A stretch of 64,000 bases of DNA from Bacillus sp. FJAT-22090 (GCF_001278755.1 NZ_CP012601.1:3100154-3164153), one strand, 5' to 3'. Positions 20,769 through 28,842 are shown, counted from the first letter of the stretch. Translations and numbers: made by a program. The notes: a model not told the origin generated them from the sequence alone.

Positions 20769-20823
20769 TGCGACGAGCTTGCGCAGGAGCATTGTTTTTT
20801 GCGACGAGCTTTGCGCAGGAGCA
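20769..20823 (+). repeat. two family A units inside family B
   Basis: Units at 20769-20791 and 20800-20823 (TGCGACGAGCTT... GCGCAGGAGCA). The first lacks one T in the centre. The homologous family B copy near 33.9 kb has neither. Confidence 0.85.
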
Positions 20824-20893
20824 AGGGAAGCGGCTGAAGCCATGCCGGCGGAAAGCGTCCTACTAGAGCTGAAATAAACGGATTTGGCCTATT

Positions 20894-20946
20894 TTGAAAA
20901 AGTAGAAAGACTGTATAAACTCAAAATCTTGAGTATATACAGTCTT
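20894..20946 (-). terminator. terminator of the DinB-like gene
   Basis: A long perfect-looking stem (AAGACTGTATA.../...TATACAGTCTT, 20908-20946) is followed on the minus strand by TCTACTTTTTC. Confidence 0.75.
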
Positions 20947-20956
20947 AGGCAATAAA

Positions 20957-21406
20957 TTATTTTAAAGCTATTTGGTTTTTATGGTGAAGATCATGTTCCA
21001 TGAAATCGGTGAAGTAACTACGTATAGTTAATTCATGGTTACCAATATAGAAAATTTTGTCCCATTCTATTTCAGCGATTTGTTCGAGTTGTTCCATAAT
21101 AGCTTGCCGTTGAGTTTTTGCATAAGCAAGGGTCTCTGTAAATGTTTGTTCATGAGCACGGGCTGCGGCTTTTGCATTAAAGTCTTCGAAGTTTGGAAAC
21201 GTTTCAAGCTTTGCACCTTCTTTCATATAAGGCATTCGTTCTTCTAGGGTAAATCGATCCCACTCGGCTAAATGCATCACAATTTCATTCGGCGACCACT
21301 TACCTTCTTTGTATGGTGTGTTTCCTTTAATCTCATTCAAATTAGTAAGTTCATCTAACCAGTTCACATACGCTACATGTGCTTTTAAAATATCTTCTTT
21401 ATTCAC
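20957..21406 (-). CDS. DinB-like four-helix-bundle protein
   Basis: A 149-aa protein of the DinB/YfiT superfamily, which contains metal-dependent thiol-S-transferases and many uncharacterised members. Candidate metal ligands are the histidine in MHLAEWDRF (~residue 45) and the pair in EHDLHHKNQI near the C-terminus. The substrate is unknown. It starts with GTG preceded by AGGGGG. It lies 23 bp after the EAL gene on the same strand, so the two may be co-transcribed. It is absent from the B. subtilis version of this locus. Confidence 0.75.
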   Translation of the reverse strand: MNKEDILKAHVAYVNWLDELTNLNEIKGNTPYKEGKWSPNEIVMHLAEWDRFTLEERMPYMKEGAKLETFPNFEDFNAKAAARAHEQTFTETLAYAKTQRQAIMEQLEQIAEIEWDKIFYIGNHELTIRSYFTDFMEHDLHHKNQIALK

Positions 21407-21429
21407 ACCTTTTCCCCCTAAAAACTTCT

Positions 21430-22635
21430 TTATCTAAATATATTATGCTTAAATAAGTAATCATAGGAAATATCAATAAATAGATATTCACTTTCATTCA
21501 TTGGTATTGAAAATGTTCGTGTCAATTCTCCAGTGTCGATATCGCTATATACATCAGAAAATACTCCACTTTGATCATTGCGCATTTTTATAATTGTTTT
21601 TAAAAAATATGGACGCCAGCTCCAATTTTTATTAATAGCCTCTTTTTGAACAGTCCACTTCTTATCCATGCGCATAATATTAGGTGAAGTTTGGAAACCA
21701 TCTTCATTACAAATATAAATACGGAAAGAATATACATCAAGTTCTTTGGCTAGCGCCAAAAGTTGCTCGCTATTATCACTTGCAGGCTTTGAATGCTGGA
21801 TAGTCGTTTCTAAAAGATTTTGTAAGTTTTTCAATTCATTATAATTTTCTTCGAGCATGCGCTTTTCTATTTTAATAAACTGCTGACATTCCTTTTTAAA
21901 TCTTTCCTTCAACTGATTTTTTGGAATAACCGTTGTAGCAGAATCAGACAAGTACTTCCCTTGATAATATCTTCCACCATTCTTCCAAGCAAATTGAAGC
22001 TGATGTACAGTATCAATACCTTCAAATAACATATTCGCTCCCATTTTACGAGCTAACGTACCAAGGGACGTAAATAAATCATTTTGTGCACTCCACGATT
22101 CATAACTCAATTGCTCAATATTCACTTTTAAGATATTTGGGGAGATCATCTTAATATAATCCAAATGGCTTTCGGAGCCTACCTGATTTATAGCAACCTT
22201 CATTCCGTATGTACGTAAATAGCGAAGGATATTATTAAGCTGGCTAAAATCTCCTTTAAAGTTATGCTCTGAAATTACAAGAACAATGCGGGGGAGATTT
22301 TCTTCTAAAATATACTCTTTTATAATTTCAAAATAACTTTCACCATAATCTAATATAAGTAAGTTTGCATTATATGGAAGGTAAATATCAAAATCTTTCA
22401 CTTCTCCAGCAAGTTGAGAAAGTGCCAAATGCAATATTTTATGTTCCACTTCAACCCGATACTCTTCTGGAATATCTTCATCATATGCAAATGATGTTAA
22501 GTTTATTAACTTGTCATCCATTTGAAGTTTTCCGGTTACTTCATAACCAACTACAATATGCTCGTCTGCACTAAATATTGGCTGAAAATATGCTTTCAAA
22601 TTATCTAAATTCGTTAGTACATCAATTGCATCCAT
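21430..22635 (-). CDS. ykuI: YkuI-like degenerate EAL domain protein
   Basis: A 401-aa protein: an EAL-type fold (~residues 10-245) followed by a YkuI_C/PAS-like sensor domain (~280-400). It resembles B. subtilis YkuI along its length (EEYR.EVE, ISEHNFKGD, NGGRYYQGKYL, NWSWRPYFL). The EAL motif reads EVT, and the catalytic DDFG position reads NQVG, so phosphodiesterase activity is doubtful; a cyclic-di-GMP-binding role is more likely. The start is the ATG at 22635, just after AAAGGAGG. In B. subtilis ykuI lies elsewhere, so this is a relocated or extra copy. Confidence 0.85.
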   Translation of the reverse strand: MDAIDVLTNLDNLKAYFQPIFSADEHIVVGYEVTGKLQMDDKLINLTSFAYDEDIPEEYRVEVEHKILHLALSQLAGEVKDFDIYLPYNANLLILDYGESYFEIIKEYILEENLPRIVLVISEHNFKGDFSQLNNILRYLRTYGMKVAINQVGSESHLDYIKMISPNILKVNIEQLSYESWSAQNDLFTSLGTLARKMGANMLFEGIDTVHQLQFAWKNGGRYYQGKYLSDSATTVIPKNQLKERFKKECQQFIKIEKRMLEENYNELKNLQNLLETTIQHSKPASDNSEQLLALAKELDVYSFRIYICNEDGFQTSPNIMRMDKKWTVQKEAINKNWSWRPYFLKTIIKMRNDQSGVFSDVYSDIDTGELTRTFSIPMNESEYLFIDISYDYLFKHNIFR

Positions 22636-22651
22636 ATAAAAACCTCCTTTA

Positions 22652-22666
22652 ACGATTGACAATCGT
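22652..22666. promoter_or_regulatory. 15-bp perfect palindrome upstream of the EAL gene
   Basis: ACGATTG-A-CAATCGT lies directly upstream of the AAAGGAGG ribosome-binding site. It could be an operator or an mRNA hairpin next to the ribosome-binding site. Confidence 0.4.
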
Positions 22667-22768
22667 ACTCGTTTTACCTAAGAAAACGATACTTATATAT
22701 TAACAATCCATTTTAATGAAAAAAAGGTACTAGATACAATTATATTTATTAGTATAATTTTTTAGTAC

Positions 22769-22800
22769 AAAAAAAGGTGTCAGCAATGCTGAACACCTTC
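22769..22800 (-). terminator. yabR terminator
   Basis: The stem AGGTGTTCAGC/GCTGACACCT with an ATT loop is followed by seven T on the minus strand. Confidence 0.9.
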
Positions 22801-22843
22801 TCATCTATTAAACATTTTTTCTACCGATAAAACAGACAGCTAA

Positions 22844-23275
22844 TTATCCTCTTTTAGCGCCTCGGCCACCACGCTTAGATTCAGTTGCACGCTTTAACGT
22901 AGACAAACGATCTTCACTGTCCTTTAAGAATCTAGCCATTTTTTGTTCGAAATTTTCTTTGTTTGGACGATCGCGATCATTTGGGCGATTGTTGTTACGT
23001 GGACGCTGAGGACGTTCTGGTCTCTCTGGTCTTTCCGCTTGAGGCTTCGCTTTACGAATAGATAATCCGATTTTGCCATCCGCTTCAACATTCATCACCT
23101 TAACTTCTACAACATCTCCAACCTTCAAGTGCTCATTAATATCTTTCACATAATTATCCGCAACTTCACTAATGTGAACTAGACCTGTTGAGCCTCCTGG
23201 CAGCTCTACGAACGCTCCGAAGTTAGTGATTCCTGTTACTTTACCCTGTACCTTGCTGCCTACTTCAATTGACAT
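22844..23275 (-). CDS. yabR: S1-domain RNA-binding protein YabR
   Basis: A 143-aa protein whose first ~75 residues form an S1 RNA-binding domain (GKVTGITNFGAFVELPGG, GLVHISEVAD). A basic Arg/Pro/Asn-rich linker and a charged tail ending GGRGAKRG follow. It is a general-stress-type ribosome-associated protein family (GSP13/YabR), with exact role unclear. The start ATG follows AAGGAGG. It has its own consensus promoter, which overlaps the divIC terminator, and its own terminator. Confidence 0.92.
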   Translation of the reverse strand: MSIEVGSKVQGKVTGITNFGAFVELPGGSTGLVHISEVADNYVKDINEHLKVGDVVEVKVMNVEADGKIGLSIRKAKPQAERPERPERPQRPRNNNRPNDRDRPNKENFEQKMARFLKDSEDRLSTLKRATESKRGGRGAKRG

Positions 23276-23352
23276 AAAAAAAATGCTCCTCCTTAAAATT
23301 TAAACGACTCTTAACGTGATTGTACGATTTTTTTCATACAAACCTTATCTTT

Positions 23353-23380
23353 ATTATAGCTAACAAAAAAAGAGTGTCAA
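23353..23380 (-). promoter_or_regulatory. yabR sigma-A promoter overlapping a terminator
   Basis: A perfect TTGACA (23375-23380) and a perfect TATAAT (23353-23358) are separated by 16 bp on the minus strand. The -35 lies in the loop and descending arm of the divIC terminator, and the terminator T-tract is the spacer. Confidence 0.85.
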
Positions 23381-23396
23381 TAAGACTACTCTTTTG
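23364..23396 (-). terminator. divIC terminator
   Basis: Minus strand: AAGAGT(A)GTC, TTATT loop, GACACTCTT with one bulge, then seven T. Confidence 0.75.
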
Positions 23397-23412
23397 AAGC
23401 GTTATTTTTATA

Positions 23413-23808
23413 TTATTTTTCTTCATTTTCAGGCAAAGTAAAAATGATTTCTCCTTCTTCTGAAAGAAAATAATCTTTTCTTAATAATTTTCCAATGTAC
23501 TCATCATCATTTAATTTGGAAATTTGAAGTTTCAATATTTCTTGCTCTTCTTGTACTTTAGCTAGTTCTTCTGAAACTTGTTCTTTTTGCTGTTTCTTTT
23601 CTTCTAACGTTTTATTACTATTTATTAATGAAGTAATCAGAAACCCGACAATTAAAATGGACATCACTGTAAATGTAGCTAAACGTCTGTATAAACGAAC
23701 TTTTTTTGCATGTTTACGATTTTCTTGACGTTCGATGGAACGAACATAATCGGTATTAATTGATGCAAGTCGTTTCTCTGTAGATACATTTCTTTGCTTC
23801 TCTCCCAT
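23413..23808 (-). CDS. divIC: cell-division protein DivIC (FtsB-like)
   Basis: DivIC is a septal protein that works with FtsL and DivIB. The 131-aa protein has a basic cytoplasmic N-terminus, one membrane span (~residues 45-65), then an extracytoplasmic coiled coil (~70-105) and a short acidic tail. The start is the ATG at 23808, with GGGAGAGG upstream; the six-codon upstream extension from TTG covers that site. It lies 24 bp after yabQ, as in other Bacillales. Confidence 0.93.
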   Translation of the reverse strand: MGEKQRNVSTEKRLASINTDYVRSIERQENRKHAKKVRLYRRLATFTVMSILIVGFLITSLINSNKTLEEKKQQKEQVSEELAKVQEEQEILKLQISKLNDDEYIGKLLRKDYFLSEEGEIIFTLPENEEK

Positions 23809-23832
23809 TTCGCCCTCTCCCGTCAAACTGTT

Positions 23833-24330
23833 TCAATTTTTAGTGTACTTTTTATTATAACGGAAGTTTGGTTTTTTCTGAAGGGCCAAATGAATTGTTT
23901 TTTTATAAACGTATTGAAAAGGTTTAGTTATAAATAAGACTATAATAACAATCAATTGTATTATTTTGCGAATGATTTTTATGAACAAACGAATAATAAA
24001 CCAAATGGGCTTAACGATTAAACTTAAAAAAATCCTTCCCGCCAATCGAAAAACTGGCTGAAAGAGTTGTTCGTATAAAAGGATTCCTACTATTTGTGCA
24101 AGTGGATCATATATTCTCCATATGCCATCTCGAACTTCATAAAGTAAGTAAAAAGTTCCCAACCCTAGAGAAATCCATATAATTATCTCTAAACCGACTC
24201 GATATTTATAAACGAAGGAACGCTTTGAAAAGCTTTCCGTTACAAAGCGCGTTCCTTCGATAATTGCACCAACTAGAATTCCACTCGCTATCATCAATAA
24301 TAAGCTTAGAAATTGTAGAGAGAGTGTCAT
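23833..24330 (-). CDS. yabQ: spore cortex biosynthesis protein YabQ
   Basis: A 165-aa integral membrane protein with about five hydrophobic segments and a basic C-terminus. B. subtilis YabQ is made in the mother cell and is needed for the spore cortex. Its start overlaps the yabP stop by 4 bp (ATGA). Confidence 0.93.
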   Translation of the reverse strand: MTLSLQFLSLLLMIASGILVGAIIEGTRFVTESFSKRSFVYKYRVGLEIIIWISLGLGTFYLLYEVRDGIWRIYDPLAQIVGILLYEQLFQPVFRLAGRIFLSLIVKPIWFIIRLFIKIIRKIIQLIVIIVLFITKPFQYVYKKTIHLALQKKPNFRYNKKYTKN

Positions 24331-24629
24331 CCGAATAGTTTATGAAGTAATCCTCTTGCTCCGTCTAACTGCTGCTCTTCATCGTACTGCATAACTCGTA
24401 CAATCCCATCTAATGTTAGGAGACCTTTATCTACGTCTAGGTGTACGATCTTTAAATCTTCTCCTTTAATATGGAGGATTCCTTGTGAGGTCCTTACATA
24501 AAATTCTTGTTGATCGAATCGTTCAATAGATTTAACCGATGTTAGATCCATTCTTTTACGATTTCTTAAGGAAATAACGTGGTCCCCCGATGGAATAGTA
24601 ATTGTTTGATTTTCTGCTTGAAATTGCAT
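24327..24629 (-). CDS. yabP: sporulation protein YabP
   Basis: A 100-aa YabP/YqfC-family protein predicted to be all beta, with the LRNRKRMDLTSVKSIERFD segment typical of the family. It is a mother-cell sporulation gene in B. subtilis, where it is needed for normal spore formation together with yabQ. A candidate sigma-E promoter precedes it. The ribosome-binding site is GGAGAGGAG. Confidence 0.93.
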   Translation of the reverse strand: MQFQAENQTITIPSGDHVISLRNRKRMDLTSVKSIERFDQQEFYVRTSQGILHIKGEDLKIVHLDVDKGLLTLDGIVRVMQYDEEQQLDGARGLLHKLFG

Positions 24630-24662
24630 TTATACTCTCTCCTCTCCTTGTCCTCTCTTTGT

Positions 24663-24691
24663 ATTGTATGCACGTAAAAAAAAAGCATGAC
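24663..24691 (-). promoter_or_regulatory. candidate sigma-E promoter of yabP
   Basis: Minus strand GTCATGC (24685-24691), a 14-bp spacer and CATACAAT (24663-24670) fit the sigma-E consensus -10. The -35 lies inside the descending arm of the rqcP terminator. Confidence 0.65.
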
Positions 24692-24708
24692 AAATGCCAC
24701 GCTTTTTA
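24676..24708 (-). terminator. rqcP terminator
   Basis: The 12-bp stem AAAAAGCGTGGC/GTCATGCTTTTT with an ATTT loop is followed by further T on the minus strand. Confidence 0.85.
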
Positions 24709-24737
24709 TTTTATAAAATTTATTTGTTTTCTATTTT

Positions 24738-25028
24738 TTAATCTTCATCATCAATAAATGCTGGATCTACTTTTTCTAATCTCTCTTCTTTTGTTATCGT
24801 GAACATCGATGCAGCTTCCTCTTTTTTAGCAGAATCTCTTATCGCATCAACAATAGCAGTTACTACCTTTTGACCAAATCGAATAGATAGTTCATCTCCC
24901 GCCTTTACATCGGAGCTTGCCTTCGCCACTTTTCCATTTATCGTAATTCTTCCTTGATCTGCAACCTCTTTTGCAAGTGTTCTACGCTTAATCAATCGAG
25001 AAACTTTTAAAAATTTATCTAATCTCAT
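24738..25028 (-). CDS. rqcP: S4-domain ribosome quality-control protein RqcP
   Basis: A 96-aa heat-shock-protein-15-like protein with an S4 RNA-binding domain (residues 1-60: MRLDKFLKVSRLIKRRTLA). RqcP (YabO) helps RqcH add alanine tails to peptides stuck on split 50S subunits. It starts 7 bp after the yabN stop and is followed by a terminator. Confidence 0.94.
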   Translation of the reverse strand: MRLDKFLKVSRLIKRRTLAKEVADQGRITINGKVAKASSDVKAGDELSIRFGQKVVTAIVDAIRDSAKKEEAASMFTITKEERLEKVDPAFIDDED

Positions 25029-25035
25029 AACAACA

Positions 25036-26493
25036 CTACCTCTCTAATTTCTTTGCATCTTTCCAAAAAGAATCGAGCTCTTCCAGATTATAATGAGTAA
25101 AGTCTCCTTTTCCCTTTTTAACACTCGACTCAATATATTGGAATCTCCTTTTAAACTTTTCATTTGCTTGCATGATCGCTTGCTCTGGAGATAAGCCGTA
25201 AAAACGAGCTAAATTAACGAGCGTAAACAATACATCCCCTAACTCATCCGTCTGCGTATCTATATTGCCATCTTTTAACTCTTTCTTCCATTCTTTTAGC
25301 TCTTCATCGAACTTTTCCCATGCTCCAGATACATCTGGCCAATCAAAACCAACTTTTGCTACTTTCTTTTGAAAATTATAAGAAGTAAGCAACGAAGAAT
25401 CTGCACGCAATTCCCCATCTAGCAATGACTCGTTATGTTCTTTCTTCTCTTGCGCTTTAATTTGCTGCCAATTACGAAGCACATCTTCTGAATTTGTGGC
25501 GATCACATCTCCAAAAACATGGGGATGTCTGCGAATCATTTTATTGGATACTGACTCTAGTACATCCTCTAAGCTGAAATATCCATTATCTTCTCCAATT
25601 TGAGCATGTAAAAATACTTGTAATAGCACATCGCCGAGTTCCTCAACAATATGATCATCGTCTTCTTCATCTATTGCCTGTAATAATTCATACACTTCTT
25701 CTACGGCATATTTCTTTAGCGTCGTATGTGTTTGTTCCTTATCCCATGGACATCCATTAGGACCACGTAAATCAGCTACAATTTTACGTAGGGTTTGCCA
25801 TTCCTTTAATCTATTTTCTTGCTGGAGTATAGGAGGAACGTATAATGTTGTTAAATTATCGAGTTCCATTACTCGATCTAGCTCATATAAAGGCACTTTC
25901 GTTAACTTTTCCTGAGCTGAACCAGCTGCAGTGACGATAGTAACGACATATTCATCTGGATATTTTTCCATGAGCGTAAGCTTCACTTCGGAGGCGCTAA
26001 ACGCATCATAAACTTGTCCGATTAATACGTGCGCATTCATTTGAATGTCGTCACGTTTTAAGCTTGTACCATCTAAAAGCTGAAATCCTTCGATAGGATC
26101 TATTCTTAACGCGCCAAAAATAGGGTCTAAAAAGCTTTGTCCACCTTCAATATTAATTTTCGCTTTGCCTTGTTGCTCCGCTTCAATAAGTAATTGTACA
26201 GTTTGTTCAGCTACTAATGGGTGTCCGGGTACTGCGTACGTAACAGGGTTAGCAATTGCTAACTGAAGTAAAGTTTTCACAATCTCCTCATAAACACCTT
26301 CAAATTGATCATTCTTTTCATAAATTTCATCGAAGCTTTTCCATGTAAGTCCTTCTGTTTTTAATTCTTGCAAAACAGGATGCTGCTCCGTACGAACATA
26401 TAAATGTTCTGATGCTTTTAGCTTTTTATATATACCTAGAGGCAATTGATCTAAATCGCTTGCCCCGAGGCCAATAATGGTAATTTCATTCAT
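25036..26493 (-). CDS. yabN: fused tetrapyrrole-methylase-like / MazG NTP pyrophosphohydrolase, YabN
   Basis: A 485-aa fusion. The N-terminal half is a tetrapyrrole (SAM-dependent) methylase fold (ITIIGLGASD at the start). The C-terminal half is a MazG all-alpha NTP pyrophosphohydrolase with GCPWDKEQTH followed by EEVYELLQAI and EELGDVLLQV metal sites, partly repeated at DELGDVLFTLV. It probably hydrolyses non-canonical or excess NTPs; the methylase substrate is unknown. Confidence 0.94.
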   Translation of the reverse strand: MNEITIIGLGASDLDQLPLGIYKKLKASEHLYVRTEQHPVLQELKTEGLTWKSFDEIYEKNDQFEGVYEEIVKTLLQLAIANPVTYAVPGHPLVAEQTVQLLIEAEQQGKAKINIEGGQSFLDPIFGALRIDPIEGFQLLDGTSLKRDDIQMNAHVLIGQVYDAFSASEVKLTLMEKYPDEYVVTIVTAAGSAQEKLTKVPLYELDRVMELDNLTTLYVPPILQQENRLKEWQTLRKIVADLRGPNGCPWDKEQTHTTLKKYAVEEVYELLQAIDEEDDDHIVEELGDVLLQVFLHAQIGEDNGYFSLEDVLESVSNKMIRRHPHVFGDVIATNSEDVLRNWQQIKAQEKKEHNESLLDGELRADSSLLTSYNFQKKVAKVGFDWPDVSGAWEKFDEELKEWKKELKDGNIDTQTDELGDVLFTLVNLARFYGLSPEQAIMQANEKFKRRFQYIESSVKKGKGDFTHYNLEELDSFWKDAKKLER

Positions 26494-26505
26494 CTGCTCA
26501 CAACC

Positions 26506-28116
26506 TTACTTTTCTTTATTCAACCATAGTTGAAATGTAGCCATTCTTCGTCCAAAAGGCAATAAAAACCACTCTTTTTCTCCGATTACACGTCTTTTTG
26601 CAATGATTAGTAAGAAAATGGTTGCTCCAAGTGTTACAGCGCTAATAGAAATAACGACAGACTGTAGTCGACTGGATAAACTATCGAAGAGTATAGCATC
26701 TGCCACCCACACATACGCGGTTACACAGATTACCATCATAAGCGAAGCAATTCCAATGCCTTTATAAAAGGAAATAGAGGCAAACGAAATGTTCCAGTTC
26801 TTTTTAAAATAATAAAACATCATTAAAAATACAATCGCTAAACTAATATTTCCTGCTATTGCTGCACCAACAATCCCATAAGATGAGACAAGCATACCAT
26901 TTAATAGCCATTTACAAAATACGCCAACCAGTAAAAATAAAGTAGGGATTTTTACTTTCCCACTTCCTTGAAGCATAGCCATCAACGTTAATATTAAGGA
27001 CATCCATATTATTTGACATGCAAATACCATCAAAGTGAAGGACTCAGCTCTAGTTTGGAATAACATTTCATTTACATAAGGTAAAACTACAATCAACCCT
27101 AATGCTGCAGCAAATCCAAAGGTGAAAGCGACACGGTATGTAAGCTGCATGAAAGGGATAGCCGTTCTTCCCTTTTCTTTATTGATTCGATGTGCAACTA
27201 ACGGAACTATCGCTAAAGATAAAGTAGAGGCAATAACAATTCCTAATTGGACTAGCGGCTGTCCTCGATCATAAATTCCTTTCATCTCCATCGCTTGTTG
27301 CTTTTCCAAGCCGCTTTCTACTAACGTTTGAAAAATAGTAAAAGAATCCACCAACTGAAAAAGTAAAAACAATAGCGCACTAATACTTGCACTAATACTA
27401 ACAATGGTCAAATCCTTTACAATTGGCCAAATTGGAACTACTTGTTTCGGTTTGTTTGTATGAAGATTTCCTAATCCTCTCCAATATACATAAGAAAGAA
27501 AAACAACACCTGCTAGTTCCCCTGCCACTGCACCATACATTGCCATACTGCCAGCCTTGTATAAATCAAAACTAGTAGAAACGACAATCCATGTACCTAA
27601 TAAAATGATAATCACTCGTACTGCTTGCTCGATCACTTGTGCATAAGCAACCGGCTGCATCTTGCCATCTGCTTGAAACTTTCCTTTTAACACAGCCAGC
27701 ATTGGCATTAACAAAATAACATAGGAACCCGCTTTTAATAACGGAGCTAACTGGACATCACCCATTGTACTTGCAAGAAATTCAGCTCCGGCAAATAGTA
27801 AAAGAAAAAATAGAATTGAAATGATTCCAATAAAAACGAAAGCAATTTGTATAATTCTTGGAATAGCTTCATCATTTTTGGTAGCTTTATATTCTGATAG
27901 TATTTTTGACAATGCAACGGCAAATCCAAAAGAAGTCCAAGTTGTTACAATACCAATGAACGGATAAACCTGTTGGTAAATATAAAATCCTTCATCTCCA
28001 ACCAAATTTTGAAATGGAACACGATAAACAGCGCTTAATAGCTTTACAATAATCGCTGCAATCGTCAACATGGCTGCGCCCTTCATATACGTTTTCATGT
28101 TCCATTCGTTACTCAT
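26506..28116 (-). CDS. yabM: SpoVB/MurJ-like polysaccharide transporter
   Basis: A 536-aa membrane protein of the MATE/MVF exporter superfamily with about 14 hydrophobic helices. It begins MKGAAMLTIAAIIVKLLSAVYRVPF. The homologue YabM (MurJ family) is implicated in export of wall precursors. I used the ATG at 28116, with GAAGG about nine bases upstream; a 29-codon upstream extension is hydrophobic but unlike the family. Confidence 0.9.
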   Translation of the reverse strand: MSNEWNMKTYMKGAAMLTIAAIIVKLLSAVYRVPFQNLVGDEGFYIYQQVYPFIGIVTTWTSFGFAVALSKILSEYKATKNDEAIPRIIQIAFVFIGIISILFFLLLFAGAEFLASTMGDVQLAPLLKAGSYVILLMPMLAVLKGKFQADGKMQPVAYAQVIEQAVRVIIILLGTWIVVSTSFDLYKAGSMAMYGAVAGELAGVVFLSYVYWRGLGNLHTNKPKQVVPIWPIVKDLTIVSISASISALLFLLFQLVDSFTIFQTLVESGLEKQQAMEMKGIYDRGQPLVQLGIVIASTLSLAIVPLVAHRINKEKGRTAIPFMQLTYRVAFTFGFAAALGLIVVLPYVNEMLFQTRAESFTLMVFACQIIWMSLILTLMAMLQGSGKVKIPTLFLLVGVFCKWLLNGMLVSSYGIVGAAIAGNISLAIVFLMMFYYFKKNWNISFASISFYKGIGIASLMMVICVTAYVWVADAILFDSLSSRLQSVVISISAVTLGATIFLLIIAKRRVIGEKEWFLLPFGRRMATFQLWLNKEK

Positions 28117-28212
28117 TTCCTTCATCCTTCTTCCATCTCTCAATGCAACTATTATACATGAATATAAAATAAACAGCATATCTCCAGGGAATGAGCAACA
28201 CAAACAGACATG

Positions 28213-28250
28213 GAAAAAGGCCTTTCTCTATTAATAGAAAAAGACCTTCG
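28213..28250 (-). terminator. spoVT terminator
   Basis: The 14-position stem AAGGTCTTTTTCTA/TAGAGAAAGGCCTT is followed by TTTCC on the minus strand just after the spoVT stop. Confidence 0.82.
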
Positions 28251-28255
28251 ATAAA

Positions 28256-28792
28256 TTAAGTTTCCATTTGTTTTGCTAAGAAATTTGCTGCTGTTTCGAC
28301 TGCTTTTAACTCTGCTTCCCCAACAAAATGGACTTTAGAAATTAAAAAGACAGCGCCTATTGGATCTCCAGATGAGATAATTGGAGCAATACAGTAGGAT
28401 TTGACTGATTCAAAAACCCCTGGTACCCATTCTACTGAGTTTTCATGTTTTTCCGTAACAATAGAACGTTTACTAACGATTTCTTCTACATCTGGGCTTA
28501 GTCTTCTATTTAGATAATCTTTTTTGGATAAACCTGCCACTGCAATCATTTCGTCACGATCACTTATTAATACCGGAGTACCTAGCGTTTCGTATAATGT
28601 TTCTGCATACTCTTTTGCAAAATCCCCGAGTTCATTGATAGGTGAGTATTTTTTTAGTATTACTTCACCTTCTCTATCCGTAAAAATTTCCAGTGGATCA
28701 CCTTCACGGATGCGAAGCGTTCTGCGAATTTCTTTCGGAATTACTACTCTACCTAAATCATCAATGCGTCGTACGATGCCTGTTGCTTTCAT
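28256..28792 (-). CDS. spoVT: stage V sporulation regulator SpoVT
   Basis: A forespore regulator that fine-tunes sigma-G genes. The 178-aa protein has an AbrB-type swapped-hairpin DNA-binding domain (residues 1-50, GIVRRIDDLGRVVIPKEIRR) and a C-terminal GAF-like domain. The start is the ATG at 28792, with GTGAGG upstream, which gives the 178-aa length I recall for B. subtilis SpoVT; 21 upstream codons in frame belong to the leader. A strong sigma-G promoter match precedes it. Confidence 0.96.
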   Translation of the reverse strand: MKATGIVRRIDDLGRVVIPKEIRRTLRIREGDPLEIFTDREGEVILKKYSPINELGDFAKEYAETLYETLGTPVLISDRDEMIAVAGLSKKDYLNRRLSPDVEEIVSKRSIVTEKHENSVEWVPGVFESVKSYCIAPIISSGDPIGAVFLISKVHFVGEAELKAVETAANFLAKQMET

Positions 28793-28842
28793 GTAATGTG
28801 CCTCACTTTCGACTGATTGGGTATTAATTTTCATTTCTGCCA

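Larger units (their letters stand above)
20337..20875 (+). repeat. long dispersed repeat family B, filled copy
   Basis: It runs from ATGTCGACCGATAAATA through AACGGCTCCCTTTCCGCGGG to GCTGAAGCCATGCCGGCGGA. It is the inverted counterpart of 33820-34149, matching closely in the shared parts. Relative to that copy it carries extra blocks: family C plus family A near 20404-20505, a short block near 20696-20728, and two family A units at 20769-20823. The 20355-20956 interval contains no gene. Confidence 0.85.

Noticed and set aside
20574-20843. Two overlapping open frames of 78 and 89 codons
   Set aside because: Both read through repeat family B and the family A units, with no ribosome-binding site.
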